Positions 34,114-44,109 of a DNA stretch of 64,000 nt are shown in pieces. The DNA lies in the NCBI GenBank assembly GCA_044354975.1, contig JBIKZA010000002.1, forward strand, positions 1-64,000, read 5' to 3'. The notes below the pieces were generated by a model, which was given only the letters and a program-made list of their open reading frames with translations, did not search any database and was not told the origin of the DNA. How positions within the stretch are numbered: position 1 is the stretch's first letter; every line of letters starts with the position of its first letter. The translations under genes and the position numbers were made by a program. The DNA comes from CAIZGX01 sp044354975 (GTDB lineage: Bacteria > Bacteroidota > Bacteroidia > Flavobacteriales_D > Sanyastnellaceae).

Positions 34114-35106
34114 TTACACCAACTTCTTCGCAACCAAATATTCTGCAATCTGAATCGCATTGGTGGCAGCTCCTTTGCGAAGATTGTCGCTAACAATCCA
34201 GCAGTTCAAGGAATTCGCTTGCGACTCATCTAGGCGAATGCGTCCAACAAAAACTTGATCACTTTCCGCAGCGTGAATAAGAGGCATCGGATAAAGTTTT
34301 TGTTCAATATTATCTACCACTTCAATTCCTGGGAAGGAACTAAGCACCTCTTTCAATTTAGTAATATCTGGAGCATTTTCGAATTCAATATTTACCGATT
34401 CTGAGTGTCCGCCCATAACCGGAACTCTTACCGCGGTAGCGGTTACTGCAATGGAATTGTCTTCCATAATCTTCTTGGTCTCGAGAATCATCTTCATCTC
34501 TTCCTTCGTGTAACCGTTCGATTGGAATACATCTATCTGAGGAATAAGGTTCATGTCTATCACGTGTGCATACGCCTTGTCTCCTTCCTTCCCAGCTCGT
34601 TCGTTCATCAATTGATCAACAGCAACCTTTCCTGTTCCTGTAACACTTTGATAGGTTGAAACTACTACTCGCTTGATCTTATATAAGTCGTGAAGCGGCT
34701 TGAGCACCATAACCATTTGAATGGTGCTGCAGTTCGGATTTGCGATAATCTTGTTATGCGCATTTATGCAGTGTGCATTAATTTCCGGAACCACCAAAGG
34801 CACTCCTTCGGTCATTCTCCAAGCACTACTGTTGTCTATGACTACACATCCTGTTTCTGCAAACTTCGGTGCCCACTCTAAACTTGTTTCTCCACCTGCT
34901 GAAAACAATGCAATATCCGGAGAAGCCGCTACAGCAGTGGTTAAGGAAACAACGGTCCAATCTTTTCCGCAACAAGAAACTGTTTGCCCAACGCTCTTTT
35001 CAGACGCAACTGGGATAATTTCATCGTACGGAAATTTACGTTCTTCAAGAATTTGAAGCATCTTTTTTCCAACCAATCCGGTAGCTCCTACAACTGCAAT
35101 TCGCAT
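34114..35106 (-). CDS. asd: Aspartate-semialdehyde dehydrogenase
   Basis: Makes aspartate semialdehyde for lysine, diaminopimelate, threonine and methionine. 330 residues starting at the ATG at 35106 with MRIAVVGATGLVGKKMLQIL. The upstream frame to 35181 has no homology and crosses the divergent promoters. The catalytic Cys is in ANPNCSTIQM (about 128) and the substrate-site segments are VVSTYQSVTGTGK and a His-containing PVMGGHSE. A probable minus-strand TAATTTCG box lies at 35121-35128. Confidence 0.95.
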   Translation of the reverse strand: MRIAVVGATGLVGKKMLQILEERKFPYDEIIPVASEKSVGQTVSCCGKDWTVVSLTTAVAASPDIALFSAGGETSLEWAPKFAETGCVVIDNSSAWRMTEGVPLVVPEINAHCINAHNKIIANPNCSTIQMVMVLKPLHDLYKIKRVVVSTYQSVTGTGKVAVDQLMNERAGKEGDKAYAHVIDMNLIPQIDVFQSNGYTKEEMKMILETKKIMEDNSIAVTATAVRVPVMGGHSESVNIEFENAPDITKLKEVLSSFPGIEVVDNIEQKLYPMPLIHAAESDQVFVGRIRLDESQANSLNCWIVSDNLRKGAATNAIQIAEYLVAKKLV

Positions 35107-35120
35107 ACATATGTTTTTCA

Positions 35121-35128
35121 CGAAATTA
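35121..35128 (-). promoter_or_regulatory. Probable -7 box TAATTTCG for asd
   Basis: TAnnTTTG with one mismatch, 14 bases before the ATG at 35106. Confidence 0.35.
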
Positions 35129-35142
35129 CTACTTGTGCATTT

Positions 35143-35150
35143 TAGTTTCG
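35143..35150 (+). promoter_or_regulatory. Probable -7 box TAGTTTCG for the lamin-tail gene
   Basis: TAnnTTTG with one mismatch, 25 bases before the ATG at 35176 and back to back with the asd box. Confidence 0.35.
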
Positions 35151-35175
35151 AAAGAATAATTACAAAACATTTCTC

Positions 35176-38100
35176 ATGCAATACAAAAAATTTATCCCAC
35201 TAGCGTTTGCACTTTCTTCGTGCTCGCCTGTACCCTGTCAAATCAACGATAATTTCAGCGACGGCGACTTCAACATGAATCCCACATGGAGCGGTTCCAC
35301 TGATATATTCGTCGTGAACGCCAATCAAGAATTGCAGGTGTTCAACACAACCGGTGGACAGAGCTATCTCTCTACACAAACAAGTAACCCCTCCATTGAC
35401 AACAAGGAATGGCGCTTAACAGTGAAACAAACGTTTTCAGGAAGCGACAACAACCACAGCAGAATTTACTTAGTTGCGAATGGCCCTGACCTTTCCTTTG
35501 GTAATGCAACGTCAGGTTCTAACAGCACCGGCTATTTTCTAAAACTCGGAGAATCTGGTTCAACAGACGCCATAAAATTTTTTCGAGACGACGGCCCTAT
35601 AGGTATTGTTGAGATGGCTGCCGGAACAGCAGAATTGGTGGCGTCTTCCTTCAACATAAACATTCAAGTCCTAAGAGACAATGTTGGAAATTGGAGCGTG
35701 AATGTTGACTCATCTGGAGGGACAAATTTCATTTCAGAATTTTCCATTTTCGACAACACGTACAATCAGACAAACTTTTTGGGAATGAGTTGCATCTATA
35801 CTTCTTCCAACGCAACAAAATTCTATTTCGATAATATTTACTTCGGAAATGAAATTCCTCCTGCTGTGATAAATACACCGAACGTTCGTTCGGTTGTTAT
35901 TAATGAAATCTATGCAGATCCGACTCCGTCGAATGGAATGCCGGACGCAGAGTATATCGAACTCCACAACGCAGACAGTCTTCCGTATGAATTATCGGGA
36001 TGGAAGTTGGTGAATTCAACTTCAGAAAAAAACATTCCTCCCTTTCTGTTGAATCCGAATGAATATGTAATTATCTGCGACGCAAACAACACTTCCCTTT
36101 TCCCTAATTCAATAGGAATTTCAGCCCTTACCGCATTAACCAACGCCGGAGATAGCCTAACATTGCTAGACTTCAACAACAACGCAATTGACATTGTATC
36201 CTACACAGACGAATGGTACAACAGCACAGAAAAATCTGACGGAGGCTGGAGTCTTGAGCAAGTGAATCCAAATAAAATCTGCAGCGGGAAATTCAATTGG
36301 TCCACTTCGAACAATACGCAAGGAGGAACACCAGGATTCGAAAATAGCATCTACAACATCACGCCAGATAACGCAGGCCCACAATTAATTAGTTGGAATG
36401 TTAACCAAGCCAATGAAGTGACACTCCTCTTTAATGAAAGCATTGCTGTCAATCTTTCAAGCAACTTTATTTGCACCAACACTCAGATTTCGAATGTTCA
36501 ATTTTCAGAATCCAATACCGTTGTGGTTATCACTTCCAATGCAAACCTTCAACCCGAAACGTTCTACACGCTAACACAACCTGCACTTTCAGATTGTGAG
36601 GGAAATATTTCCAACTTCTTCCTAGAAATTTATCAAGGGAAAACACCTGAATTCGGAGATCTGATTTTCACTGAAATTCTTGCCGATCCTGACCCCGTAG
36701 TTCAAGGAATACCTTCGGAGTTTATCGAAGTGTTGAATAAAAGTTCGCACACACTTGAGCTGCATGGACTCTCCATAAATAGCTGCGTTTTTGAAGGAAG
36801 GCAATTACTTCTTCCGAATGAATATTTAATCCTTGGCGACATTACCGAAAGCCTTTCTTTTCTCTCCACATCCAACAAACTTCTTATTCCATCATTTCCG
36901 ACTTTAACCAATTCTGGAATGCTTTTAAAACTAAGCATGAACGGAATGCACCTAGACAGCATACGTTACAGCATTGATTGGTTCGACAACTCGTTCAAAG
37001 CCGACGGCGGATGGTCCCTTGAATTAGTGAATCCGAATTTACCGTGCAGCAATTCCAACAATTGGAAAGCGTGTGAAAATGAAATTGGAAATTCACCAGG
37101 ATATGAGAACTCTGTTTACTCGCTGATGCCCGATGTTAGGAAACCTGAATTGCTCTATCTAACACTTGAAGACAGTTCACTTGCTCTTCATTTCAACGAA
37201 CCAGTTACCCTTAATGGAAATTTATTTCAAGAAGAAAATTTGGTTGGAAATTTCTTTTCCAATAACCCTTCAACACAAATTAATCTTGTCGCTTCTGTAT
37301 TACTCGACTCTTCTATATTCAACTACACACTAGAAGGCGTTTCCGACTGCAGTGGAAATACTACTTTAATTTCTTTCGAATGGGGATATCCTGAAAATGC
37401 TTCTTTGGAAAATTTAGTCATCAATGAAATTCTCTTCAATCCATATGTTGGCGGTTTCGACTTTGTTGAACTTCGAAATACGACTGCAAACGCTGTATGC
37501 ATTAAAAATTTGTCCATTGCAAACGGATATTTGAATTCAGGCGCTGACAATGAAATGGGAACTACAGAGGGACGAATCATTCTACCGAATGAGTTCATTG
37601 TCTTTACGGAAGATGAAAAGAATCTTGAAGAATTGTACCCTTCCATTCAAACAAAAAATATCATTCAGTTAAGTGTGCTTCCTTCCTTCAACAATTCAGA
37701 TGGAACATGCATTATTTACTCGAATCAAAATGAAATTATTGATGAATTGACTTATTCTGAATCCATGCATTTCCAATTGCTCAATTCGTTCGAAGGCGTC
37801 TCGCTTGAAAGGCTCTCAGACGTAATGCCCACCGGTCAACAAAGCAACTGGCACAGTGCTTCAGAAGCTTCCGGTTTCGCGACACCCGGAGTCGCTAACT
37901 CACAATCGATTTCAATCGAAAATATGAGCGGAGTCTTCGAACTTTCGTCATCTATTTTCTCTCCTGATAATGATGGAATGGAGGATGTTATTCAATTTCA
38001 TTTTTCAGAAATGAAATCAGGGTGCGTGGGTAATTTGACCATTTACAACGAGCGTGGCATTCGCGTCAAACGGTTGATTCGAAATGAATATTTAGGTCCT

Positions 38101-38244
38101 GAAGGCAATGCCATTTGGGATGGACTTTCTGATAATGGCGAAGCACTTGCAATAGGCATTTACATTGCTACCTTTGAAGCATTCAACGAAGATGGAATTC
38201 AAGTCAACTACAAACGCGATTTTATTTTAGCCCGAAAACTATGA
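35176..38244 (+). CDS. Large surface protein with three lamin-tail domains and gliding-type C-terminus
   Basis: 1022 residues. A signal peptide with a Cys-rich end (LAFALSSCSPVPCQ) is followed by a concanavalin-like region (about 20-225). Three LTD modules start VVINEIYADP (about 238), LIFTEILADP (about 496) and LVINEILFNP (about 748), separated by Ig-like strands (about 400-490 and 640-740). The C-terminus (FSPDNDGMEDVIQFHF, about 927, to FILARKL) is the gliding-motility-associated CHU-type T9SS C-terminal module. The protein is probably a cell-surface adhesin or extracellular-DNA-binding protein; function is inferred from domains. The stop overlaps the deacetylase ATG (38241-38244). Confidence 0.88.
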   Translation: MQYKKFIPLAFALSSCSPVPCQINDNFSDGDFNMNPTWSGSTDIFVVNANQELQVFNTTGGQSYLSTQTSNPSIDNKEWRLTVKQTFSGSDNNHSRIYLVANGPDLSFGNATSGSNSTGYFLKLGESGSTDAIKFFRDDGPIGIVEMAAGTAELVASSFNINIQVLRDNVGNWSVNVDSSGGTNFISEFSIFDNTYNQTNFLGMSCIYTSSNATKFYFDNIYFGNEIPPAVINTPNVRSVVINEIYADPTPSNGMPDAEYIELHNADSLPYELSGWKLVNSTSEKNIPPFLLNPNEYVIICDANNTSLFPNSIGISALTALTNAGDSLTLLDFNNNAIDIVSYTDEWYNSTEKSDGGWSLEQVNPNKICSGKFNWSTSNNTQGGTPGFENSIYNITPDNAGPQLISWNVNQANEVTLLFNESIAVNLSSNFICTNTQISNVQFSESNTVVVITSNANLQPETFYTLTQPALSDCEGNISNFFLEIYQGKTPEFGDLIFTEILADPDPVVQGIPSEFIEVLNKSSHTLELHGLSINSCVFEGRQLLLPNEYLILGDITESLSFLSTSNKLLIPSFPTLTNSGMLLKLSMNGMHLDSIRYSIDWFDNSFKADGGWSLELVNPNLPCSNSNNWKACENEIGNSPGYENSVYSLMPDVRKPELLYLTLEDSSLALHFNEPVTLNGNLFQEENLVGNFFSNNPSTQINLVASVLLDSSIFNYTLEGVSDCSGNTTLISFEWGYPENASLENLVINEILFNPYVGGFDFVELRNTTANAVCIKNLSIANGYLNSGADNEMGTTEGRIILPNEFIVFTEDEKNLEELYPSIQTKNIIQLSVLPSFNNSDGTCIIYSNQNEIIDELTYSESMHFQLLNSFEGVSLERLSDVMPTGQQSNWHSASEASGFATPGVANSQSISIENMSGVFELSSSIFSPDNDGMEDVIQFHFSEMKSGCVGNLTIYNERGIRVKRLIRNEYLGPEGNAIWDGLSDNGEALAIGIYIATFEAFNEDGIQVNYKRDFILARKL

Positions 38245-38831
38245 GCCGGTATTTCGTTCGCACCCCGCGTGTTTTTCAAAGGCTCTTCAACAAAGTCACT
38301 TGGCGCATTGAACATTCAAAAGCGGTATATCTGACCTTCGACGACGGGCCGAATCCAGCGGTCACCATACCATTACTTGTACTTCTTAAAAAGCACAATG
38401 CGCGTGCAACTTTTTTTTTATTGGGAAAGAACGCCGAGAAATATCCTGAACTTGTCCAACAAATTTTGGAAGGAAATCACTCTGTAGGTTTTCATTGCAA
38501 CGAGCACACGAATTCACGAAAGCTCAATCGTGTTGAACTGTTAAAGAATTTCAAACTACCCAATTCTATTCCTTCAACACTGCTATACAGACCTCCCTAT
38601 GGTAAACTACGAGTTTGGCAATACAACTATTTGAAAAATAAATTTCCATTGATTGGATGGACATTAATGCCCGGTGATTTCGATTCGAATAAAAAATTCG
38701 AGGCGCAATTAAACGACCTGAAATTAGCGAAGTGCGGAGATATAGTCGTGTTGCATGAACTTCCAAATACGATCGCGTTGCTTGAAGCTTACTTCGAACA
38801 AACTTCTACTATTTCGTTTGAGAAATTGTAG
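38241..38831 (+). CDS. Polysaccharide deacetylase (NodB family)
   Basis: 196 residues. The NodB metal and catalytic motifs are present: YLTFDDGPNP (motif 1, about 30-39), VGFHCNEHTN (motif 2, HxxxH, about 93-102), RPPYGKLR (motif 3, about 121-128) and LHELP near the C-terminus. It removes acetyl groups from N-acetylglucosamine-type residues of peptidoglycan or surface glycan. It has no signal peptide, so cytoplasmic or membrane-associated action is possible, or export may be non-classical. Translationally coupled to the lamin-tail protein. Confidence 0.9.
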   Translation: MSRYFVRTPRVFQRLFNKVTWRIEHSKAVYLTFDDGPNPAVTIPLLVLLKKHNARATFFLLGKNAEKYPELVQQILEGNHSVGFHCNEHTNSRKLNRVELLKNFKLPNSIPSTLLYRPPYGKLRVWQYNYLKNKFPLIGWTLMPGDFDSNKKFEAQLNDLKLAKCGDIVVLHELPNTIALLEAYFEQTSTISFEKL

Positions 38832-38870
38832 GGTTGTATCTTTTTAAAAAGTATTTCTTATTATTGCTAT

Positions 38871-41312
38871 ATGAACCTTAAGCAAAACCTCCTGACCCTT
38901 TTGGGTTTATTGTTGTGCCTTTCATCTTGGGCACAAGCTGGAACTATAAAACTCACAGGGAAAATCACCGATTCGCAATCACAAAAGCCACTTGGCGCTG
39001 TGTTGGTGTATTTCGAAAACACTTCTTACGGAATGAGTTCTACGCCAGAAGGAAACTTCAGCATAGAAGCTCCTGCAGGAAACTACACTCTTATTGCCGC
39101 CTACTTAACCCACCAGACTTTCAAAAAAGAAATTAGTCTAACGGCGAATCAAGAATTCAACATAGCATTAATGTCGAACGACAATCAAATGAATTTGGTT
39201 GTTGTTTCTGCGGGAAGATATGAGCAGAACATTGGTGAGGTTACAGTAAGTATGGAGGTTATTCAACCGAAATTAATTGAAGATAAAAACGCGGTGAACA
39301 TTGACGAGATTTTGCAACAAACTCCGGGTGTTGCCATTGTAGATGATGAACCTCAAATCCGCAGTGGAAGCGGGTATAGTTTTGGGGCAGGAAGTCGGGT
39401 TCAAGTATTGGTAGATAACATTCCCATTCTAAGCGGAGATGCCGGAAAGCCAAGTTGGGGATTTCTTCCAACAGAAAATGTATCGCAAGTTGAAATCATC
39501 AAAGGTGCGAGCAGCGTGCTTTACGGTAGTTCGGCATTAAGTGGTGTCATCAACTTCAGAACCGCCTACCCCACTTTAAAACCAAAAACAAAAGTTTCTG
39601 TTTACCACGGATTTTATTCCAAGCCGCAATCAGCTTCAGCTGTGTATTGGAACCGACAAGGAATGAAAAGCGGGATTAATTTTCTTCATTCAGAAAAATT
39701 TGGAAAACTTGATTTTGTTCTTGCTTCCAGCGTGCAATACGATGATGGGCACTTGGGTCCAATTAAAGACACTGCAGACGGCAGTTTTTCAAACGGCGGA
39801 TATAATCCTACGAACGTCGATCGTTACAACGCCGCCAACAGAGCGCGCTTAAATCTGAATCTTCGATACCGTTTAGCAGACCGACTTTACATTGGTCTTG
39901 CTGGGATTTATTCAACCGGCAACTCACTGGCTACTTTGATTTGGGATAATAGCTCTAATGGGTTGTACGGAGCTTATGCGGGCAGCGCTACACGCACCAT
40001 TCAGCAATTGTACACAGTAGACCCTTCCATTCAATACACGAGTAAAAAAGGCACGGTACACTCGTTGAAATCGAGATGGCAATCGCTAGACAACAACAAC
40101 GATAACAATCAAGGGAATTTCTCGGATGTGTTCTACACGGAATATCAAGTGCAGAAAAATTGGGAGCTCAATAAAATTAAAGATCTAACTACGACTGCTG
40201 GAGTGGTGAACACAAATACCGATGCACGAGGGCAATTGTTTGTCGGTGGAAATCCAGACGGACACAACCAAGCACGAAATACTGCTGCCTATTTTCAAGT
40301 CGATAAAAAAATTGGGGAGCGCCTGAATCTTTCAGGTGGTGTGCGCTACGAGCAATTTGTTTTGAACAGTGAAAAGAACGGCAAACCTGTATTTAGAGCT
40401 GGTGCAAATTACAAATTGGGACAAGCAACCTACATCCGCGCTTCATACGGACAAGGATATCGCTTCCCAAGTATAGCAGAGAAGTTCATTGTAACGGGTT
40501 TGGGTGCCATTCAGGTTTTTGCAAATCCAGACTTAAAACCAGAAACTTCATACAATGCCGAAATTGGAGTTAAGCAAGGATTTAAAATTGTCGAGTTCAA
40601 AGGATTTATTGACGTAGCTGTATTCCAACAAGAGTTTCGAAATTTTATTGAATTCACTTTTGGTCAATGGACTGCTATTCCTGCTCAGAACTTAACAGAA
40701 GAAGAGTTTGCAAAAGCAATAGGTTTCAAGAGTTTGAATACCGGTGGAGCGAAAGTTCAAGGTGCTGAACTAAGTATTATGGGAACCGGTAACATTCGCA
40801 AGACTCGATTCGATGTGTTGGCGGGCTACACGTATACCAAACCAGTTAGTACTACTCCTAATTTTGTTTATTCTCAAACGGAAAAACCCCCAGGAACAGT
40901 TTTAAGCCCACAATTTTCTCAAGCATCCTATTTAACCACAAGCGAAAATACCAATAACAATATTTTGAAATATCGCATGCAACACCTTATAAGAATAGAT
41001 GTTGGTGCAACCCGCGGTGCATTAAATTCAGGAATAAGCTTTCGGGCAAATTCACACATGCAAAACATTGATAAAGCCTTTTCGCAGCTTGAAAATGATC
41101 TTCCTAGCTTATTCAATCCGGGAATTAATTCTTGGCGCTCCAATCACACCAAAGGTGATTATGTTTTCGATGCGCGAGTTGGCTATACCTTTTCAGAAAA
41201 ACATAAAATTGCTCTTATCATGAACAACGTTTTAAACCGCGAATATGCTATTCGTCCACTTGCTATTGAAGAACCCCGAGTAACCATGGTGCAATACACC
41301 TTAAGTTTGTAG
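38871..41312 (+). CDS. TonB-dependent receptor with CarboxypepD_reg N-domain
   Basis: 813 residues: signal peptide (MNLKQNLLTLLGLLLCLSSW to QA), CarboxypepD_reg-like domain (LTGKITDSQSQKPLGAVLVY, about 28-105), plug (VNIDEILQQTPGVAIVDDEP, about 143, with VEIIKGASSVLYGSSALSG) and a 22-strand barrel ending MVQYTLSL. GVRYEQF, YGQGYRFPS and PETSYNAEIGVKQG are barrel landmarks of the siderophore/cobalamin-type receptors. The substrate is not identifiable. kdsB follows 1 base after the stop, so the two genes may share a transcript. Confidence 0.92.
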   Translation: MNLKQNLLTLLGLLLCLSSWAQAGTIKLTGKITDSQSQKPLGAVLVYFENTSYGMSSTPEGNFSIEAPAGNYTLIAAYLTHQTFKKEISLTANQEFNIALMSNDNQMNLVVVSAGRYEQNIGEVTVSMEVIQPKLIEDKNAVNIDEILQQTPGVAIVDDEPQIRSGSGYSFGAGSRVQVLVDNIPILSGDAGKPSWGFLPTENVSQVEIIKGASSVLYGSSALSGVINFRTAYPTLKPKTKVSVYHGFYSKPQSASAVYWNRQGMKSGINFLHSEKFGKLDFVLASSVQYDDGHLGPIKDTADGSFSNGGYNPTNVDRYNAANRARLNLNLRYRLADRLYIGLAGIYSTGNSLATLIWDNSSNGLYGAYAGSATRTIQQLYTVDPSIQYTSKKGTVHSLKSRWQSLDNNNDNNQGNFSDVFYTEYQVQKNWELNKIKDLTTTAGVVNTNTDARGQLFVGGNPDGHNQARNTAAYFQVDKKIGERLNLSGGVRYEQFVLNSEKNGKPVFRAGANYKLGQATYIRASYGQGYRFPSIAEKFIVTGLGAIQVFANPDLKPETSYNAEIGVKQGFKIVEFKGFIDVAVFQQEFRNFIEFTFGQWTAIPAQNLTEEEFAKAIGFKSLNTGGAKVQGAELSIMGTGNIRKTRFDVLAGYTYTKPVSTTPNFVYSQTEKPPGTVLSPQFSQASYLTTSENTNNNILKYRMQHLIRIDVGATRGALNSGISFRANSHMQNIDKAFSQLENDLPSLFNPGINSWRSNHTKGDYVFDARVGYTFSEKHKIALIMNNVLNREYAIRPLAIEEPRVTMVQYTLSL

Positions 41313-41313
41313 C

Positions 41314-42024
41314 ATGAAAGGTCTTGGTATTATTCCCGCTCGTTTCGGAAGTACGCGTTTCCCAGGAAAACCATTGATTGAGATCAACGGAAAATCCATG
41401 ATTCGAAGGGTAATAGACCAAGCGAAGAAATGCCAATCGCTTCAGGACGTCTGGGTGGCCACAGACGACGAGCGCATATTCAATCATGTTGTGGAATACG
41501 GATGCAAAGCATTTTACACTTCAGAAGATTGTAACAGCGGAACTGAGCGCATTTGCGAACTCCTTCCGAACATTGAGGGGCATTTCGATTTTGTGTTGAA
41601 CATTCAAGGCGATGAGCCTTTTGTTCATGTTGAATCGTTGGAAGAACTTTCGAATGCCCTAATCGCTTCAAAAACCGATATCGCGACTTTAGCGGTTCAA
41701 ATGGAAAACAGCGAAGAAGCGAATGATTCGAATAGAGTAAAAGTGGTATTCAGCGCTTCAGGAAGAGCCCTCTATTTTTCAAGATCAACCATTCCCTTTG
41801 CTCGAAATGGCGAACCCGATTACTTTAAACATCTGGGAGTTTATGCATACACGACGAATGCCCTTCAACAAATAAATCATCTGAAAGCAGCTCCATTGGA
41901 ATTGACCGAATCGCTGGAACAACTTCGTTGGTTGGAGCATGACTTAACTATTTCGGTAGTAGTGACTTCCCACGACTCAACAGGAATAGACACTCCAGAA
42001 GATCTAGTGAAATATCAGGCGTAG
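41314..42024 (+). CDS. kdsB: 3-deoxy-manno-octulosonate cytidylyltransferase
   Basis: Activates Kdo as CMP-Kdo for lipopolysaccharide inner core. 236 residues: IIPARFGSTRFPGKPL (about 6-21) binds CTP, followed by WVATDDERI, TSEDCNSGTERI, VLNIQGDEPFV (about 94-104), YFSRSTIPFAR and the C-terminal LRWLEHDLTISVVV, TGIDTPEDL. All KdsB landmarks are present. Starts 1 base after the receptor stop. Confidence 0.97.
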   Translation: MKGLGIIPARFGSTRFPGKPLIEINGKSMIRRVIDQAKKCQSLQDVWVATDDERIFNHVVEYGCKAFYTSEDCNSGTERICELLPNIEGHFDFVLNIQGDEPFVHVESLEELSNALIASKTDIATLAVQMENSEEANDSNRVKVVFSASGRALYFSRSTIPFARNGEPDYFKHLGVYAYTTNALQQINHLKAAPLELTESLEQLRWLEHDLTISVVVTSHDSTGIDTPEDLVKYQA

Positions 42025-42026
42025 TC

Positions 42027-42056
42027 TTGTAAGACCAATAAAATTCCGTATTTTCG
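42027..42056 (+). promoter_or_regulatory. Promoter for the HU/SPOR protein
   Basis: TTG at 42027-42029 (-33) and TATTTTCG at 42049-42056 (-7) with a 19-base spacer. The -7 box ends 4 bases before the ATG, implying a leaderless message. Confidence 0.55.
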
Positions 42057-42060
42057 CATT

Positions 42061-43047
42061 ATGCAGTTCGAAAACCTAATCAAAGATTTATTGTACTCCA
42101 ACGATTGTGTGGTCCTTCCGGGAATGGGTGGATTCATTGCAAAATACAAGGGTGCAACTTTGAATACGAATCTGCACACAGTCTACCCTCCTCAAAAAAC
42201 AATCGGATTCAATCCTCAAATAAAAGAAAACGACGGCTTGTTGGTTTCTGCACTCTGCGTGTTGAACAACTGCACATACGGAGAAGGGAAAATTGAATTG
42301 GAAGCATGGGTAAAAGAGCAGTCGAACACTTTACTTCGTGGTGAAAAAATTTCTTGGAAAGGAATTGGAATATTATTTCAAGATCGACTTGGAAAAATTC
42401 AATTCATTCCAGATAGCAAAGGAAATTTCTCACTTGAATCATTCGGATTAGAAAAGATTATTCTTGTTCCTGTTGAGCGTAAAATAGAAGAGCCTTTAAC
42501 TGACGACGTTTCCGTGCTTGAGAAACGCGCTGAGCAAGGATCTAAATGGATATGGAAAGCTGCAGCAGTTTTAGCACTTCCTATTTTAGGTGTTGGAATA
42601 TTCGCTCTTTCACATAAAATTGAATCGACAGACTGGCAATATGCTTCCTTCAAACTTTTTGGAACGAAAAGTCGTGTTGCTCAATACACCCCAGCTGTTA
42701 CGAGAACTATTCCAACATACACCGTAACGGCAGATACTTACATTGTGCCTGCTCCTGCGGTTAATGAGACTGCGGAAACCACTCCAATTCGCGCAGAAGA
42801 AACTGAGGCGGTTTCAACAAGTAAAAAGAAATACGAAGTTATTGTCGGCGCCTTCGCCGTTTCTGATAATGCCAAACGTTTGGTTCGCGACTTAAAGAAG
42901 AAAGGTTTCAGCGCCGCGCTTTCCTCTAGAAAAGGAAATCTTCAGCTGGTTTCTTCAGGAAGCGAAGACAATTACGAAGCAGCTCTTCAACAATTGGATC
43001 GCGCAAAAACCGTGATTAGCTCATCTTCTTGGTTGAAAGAAAATTAA
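42061..43047 (+). CDS. HU-CCDC81 and SPOR domain protein
   Basis: 328 residues. The N-terminal region (about 1-135: FENLIKDLLYSNDCVVLPGM, ISWKGIGILFQDRLGKIQF) has the tandem HU-like CCDC81 fold. One TM helix follows (WIWKAAAVLALPILGVGIFAL, about 161-181), then a periplasmic Pro/Thr/Glu-rich linker and a C-terminal SPOR domain (about 256-325, EVIVGAFAVSDNAKRLVRDL). SPOR binds denuded septal glycan, so a cell-division or polarity role linking DNA and septal peptidoglycan is likely (inference). Confidence 0.9.
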   Translation: MQFENLIKDLLYSNDCVVLPGMGGFIAKYKGATLNTNLHTVYPPQKTIGFNPQIKENDGLLVSALCVLNNCTYGEGKIELEAWVKEQSNTLLRGEKISWKGIGILFQDRLGKIQFIPDSKGNFSLESFGLEKIILVPVERKIEEPLTDDVSVLEKRAEQGSKWIWKAAAVLALPILGVGIFALSHKIESTDWQYASFKLFGTKSRVAQYTPAVTRTIPTYTVTADTYIVPAPAVNETAETTPIRAEETEAVSTSKKKYEVIVGAFAVSDNAKRLVRDLKKKGFSAALSSRKGNLQLVSSGSEDNYEAALQQLDRAKTVISSSSWLKEN

Positions 43048-43076
43048 CACTTTATTTAGATACGTTTACAACGCTT

Positions 43077-43084
43077 TAGTTTTG
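43077..43084 (+). promoter_or_regulatory. -7 box TAGTTTTG for the XRE regulator
   Basis: An exact TAnnTTTG, 26 bases before the ATG at 43111. Confidence 0.5.
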
Positions 43085-43110
43085 TTTTGAGTTCCAATCA
43101 AAACCTAATT

Positions 43111-43467
43111 ATGCGCATAGGAGAACGTATTAAGAACAGAGCTAAAGATTTGCGTCTTGGACCAACAGAATTGGCTAAGATCATAAACACATCTAAGCAA
43201 AACGTTTACGGAATTTACAGAAGAGATTCTGTTGATTCGAGACTTTTATTCGATTTGTCGAAAGCCTTAGATACAGATTTCTTTTCGCTTTACTCTAAAC
43301 TTCTTTCAAGTGGTTCTTCATTAGAAGAAGCAAATGAATTGAAAGCAGAAAGTTTGGAAAACGACATCGTTGCGGTGAAAAAAGAATTGACTGATCTTCG
43401 TGAAAAGTATGCCTTGCTTCGCGCTTTGTTCGAAGCAAAAACAGGAGAGAAAATCCCAGAATTCTAA
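43111..43467 (+). CDS. XRE-type HTH DNA-binding protein with coiled-coil tail
   Basis: 118 residues starting MRIGERIKNRAKDLRLG; the TTG at 43087 is not needed. The HTH spans about 17-55 (TELAKIINTSKQNVYGIYRR is helices 2-3) and a long charged coiled coil follows (about 75-115). Such short XRE proteins are usually dimeric transcription regulators; the target is unknown. Standing alone, it is preceded by the HU/SPOR gene and followed by the HAD gene. Confidence 0.85.
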   Translation: MRIGERIKNRAKDLRLGPTELAKIINTSKQNVYGIYRRDSVDSRLLFDLSKALDTDFFSLYSKLLSSGSSLEEANELKAESLENDIVAVKKELTDLREKYALLRALFEAKTGEKIPEF

Positions 43468-43488
43468 TCTTAACTTACCTTTGGCTTC

Positions 43489-44109
43489 ATGAATTATGAA
43501 GCGGTAATTTTCGATTTTGGAGGTGTGCTATTTGGAATAGATTACAACGCCCCCGCAAAAGCTTTCGAAGCGCTAGGAATGGACTCTTTTAAAGCAGTCT
43601 ACTCCCAGGCCATGCAGAATGAAATTTTCGATTTGTTAGAAACAGGAAAAGTTCCGGGAGATTCTTTTTACGATTGGATTTCAAATTATCTTCCGAATGC
43701 TTCCCGTATAGAATTGGAAGAAGCCTGGAACTGCATTTTACTTCATTTAATTCCAGAGCGTGTTGACTATATTTTCACGTTGAAAGAAAAAGGCATTCGC
43801 ACATTCATCTTCAGCAATACGAATGAATTGCATGTTGAAGTTTTCGAGCGAATGATTGAAAACACATACGGGATAGAAAAATTCAAATCGGCTTTTGAAT
43901 TCGTTCATTACAGTAATGTGCTCGGGATGCGCAAACCAGACCCTGAATCCTTTTTAGAAATTTGTCGCATTCATGGACTCACGCCAGAAAAAACAATCTT
44001 CATCGACGATTCAATTCAGCATGTTGAAGGATCTATTCGCGCAGGATTAAGAGGAGTGCACCTTCTTCCGCATCAGACGCCTGCTGAATTAATAGATCCT
44101 TTAATTTAA
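43489..44109 (+). CDS. HAD-IA family hydrolase
   Basis: 206 residues. Motif I is IFDFGGVLFGID (residues 7-18), where the usual second Asp of DxDG is Gly; this FDFGGVL form is a known HAD-IA subgroup that includes YihX-like phosphatases. Motif II is FIFSNTNE (about 105), motif III RKPDPESF (about 143-150) and motif IV FIDDSIQHVEG (about 169-179). It is presumably a sugar or nucleotide phosphatase; the substrate is unknown. The 3' end overlaps the LEA-like gene by 9 bases. Confidence 0.87.
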   Translation: MNYEAVIFDFGGVLFGIDYNAPAKAFEALGMDSFKAVYSQAMQNEIFDLLETGKVPGDSFYDWISNYLPNASRIELEEAWNCILLHLIPERVDYIFTLKEKGIRTFIFSNTNELHVEVFERMIENTYGIEKFKSAFEFVHYSNVLGMRKPDPESFLEICRIHGLTPEKTIFIDDSIQHVEGSIRAGLRGVHLLPHQTPAELIDPLI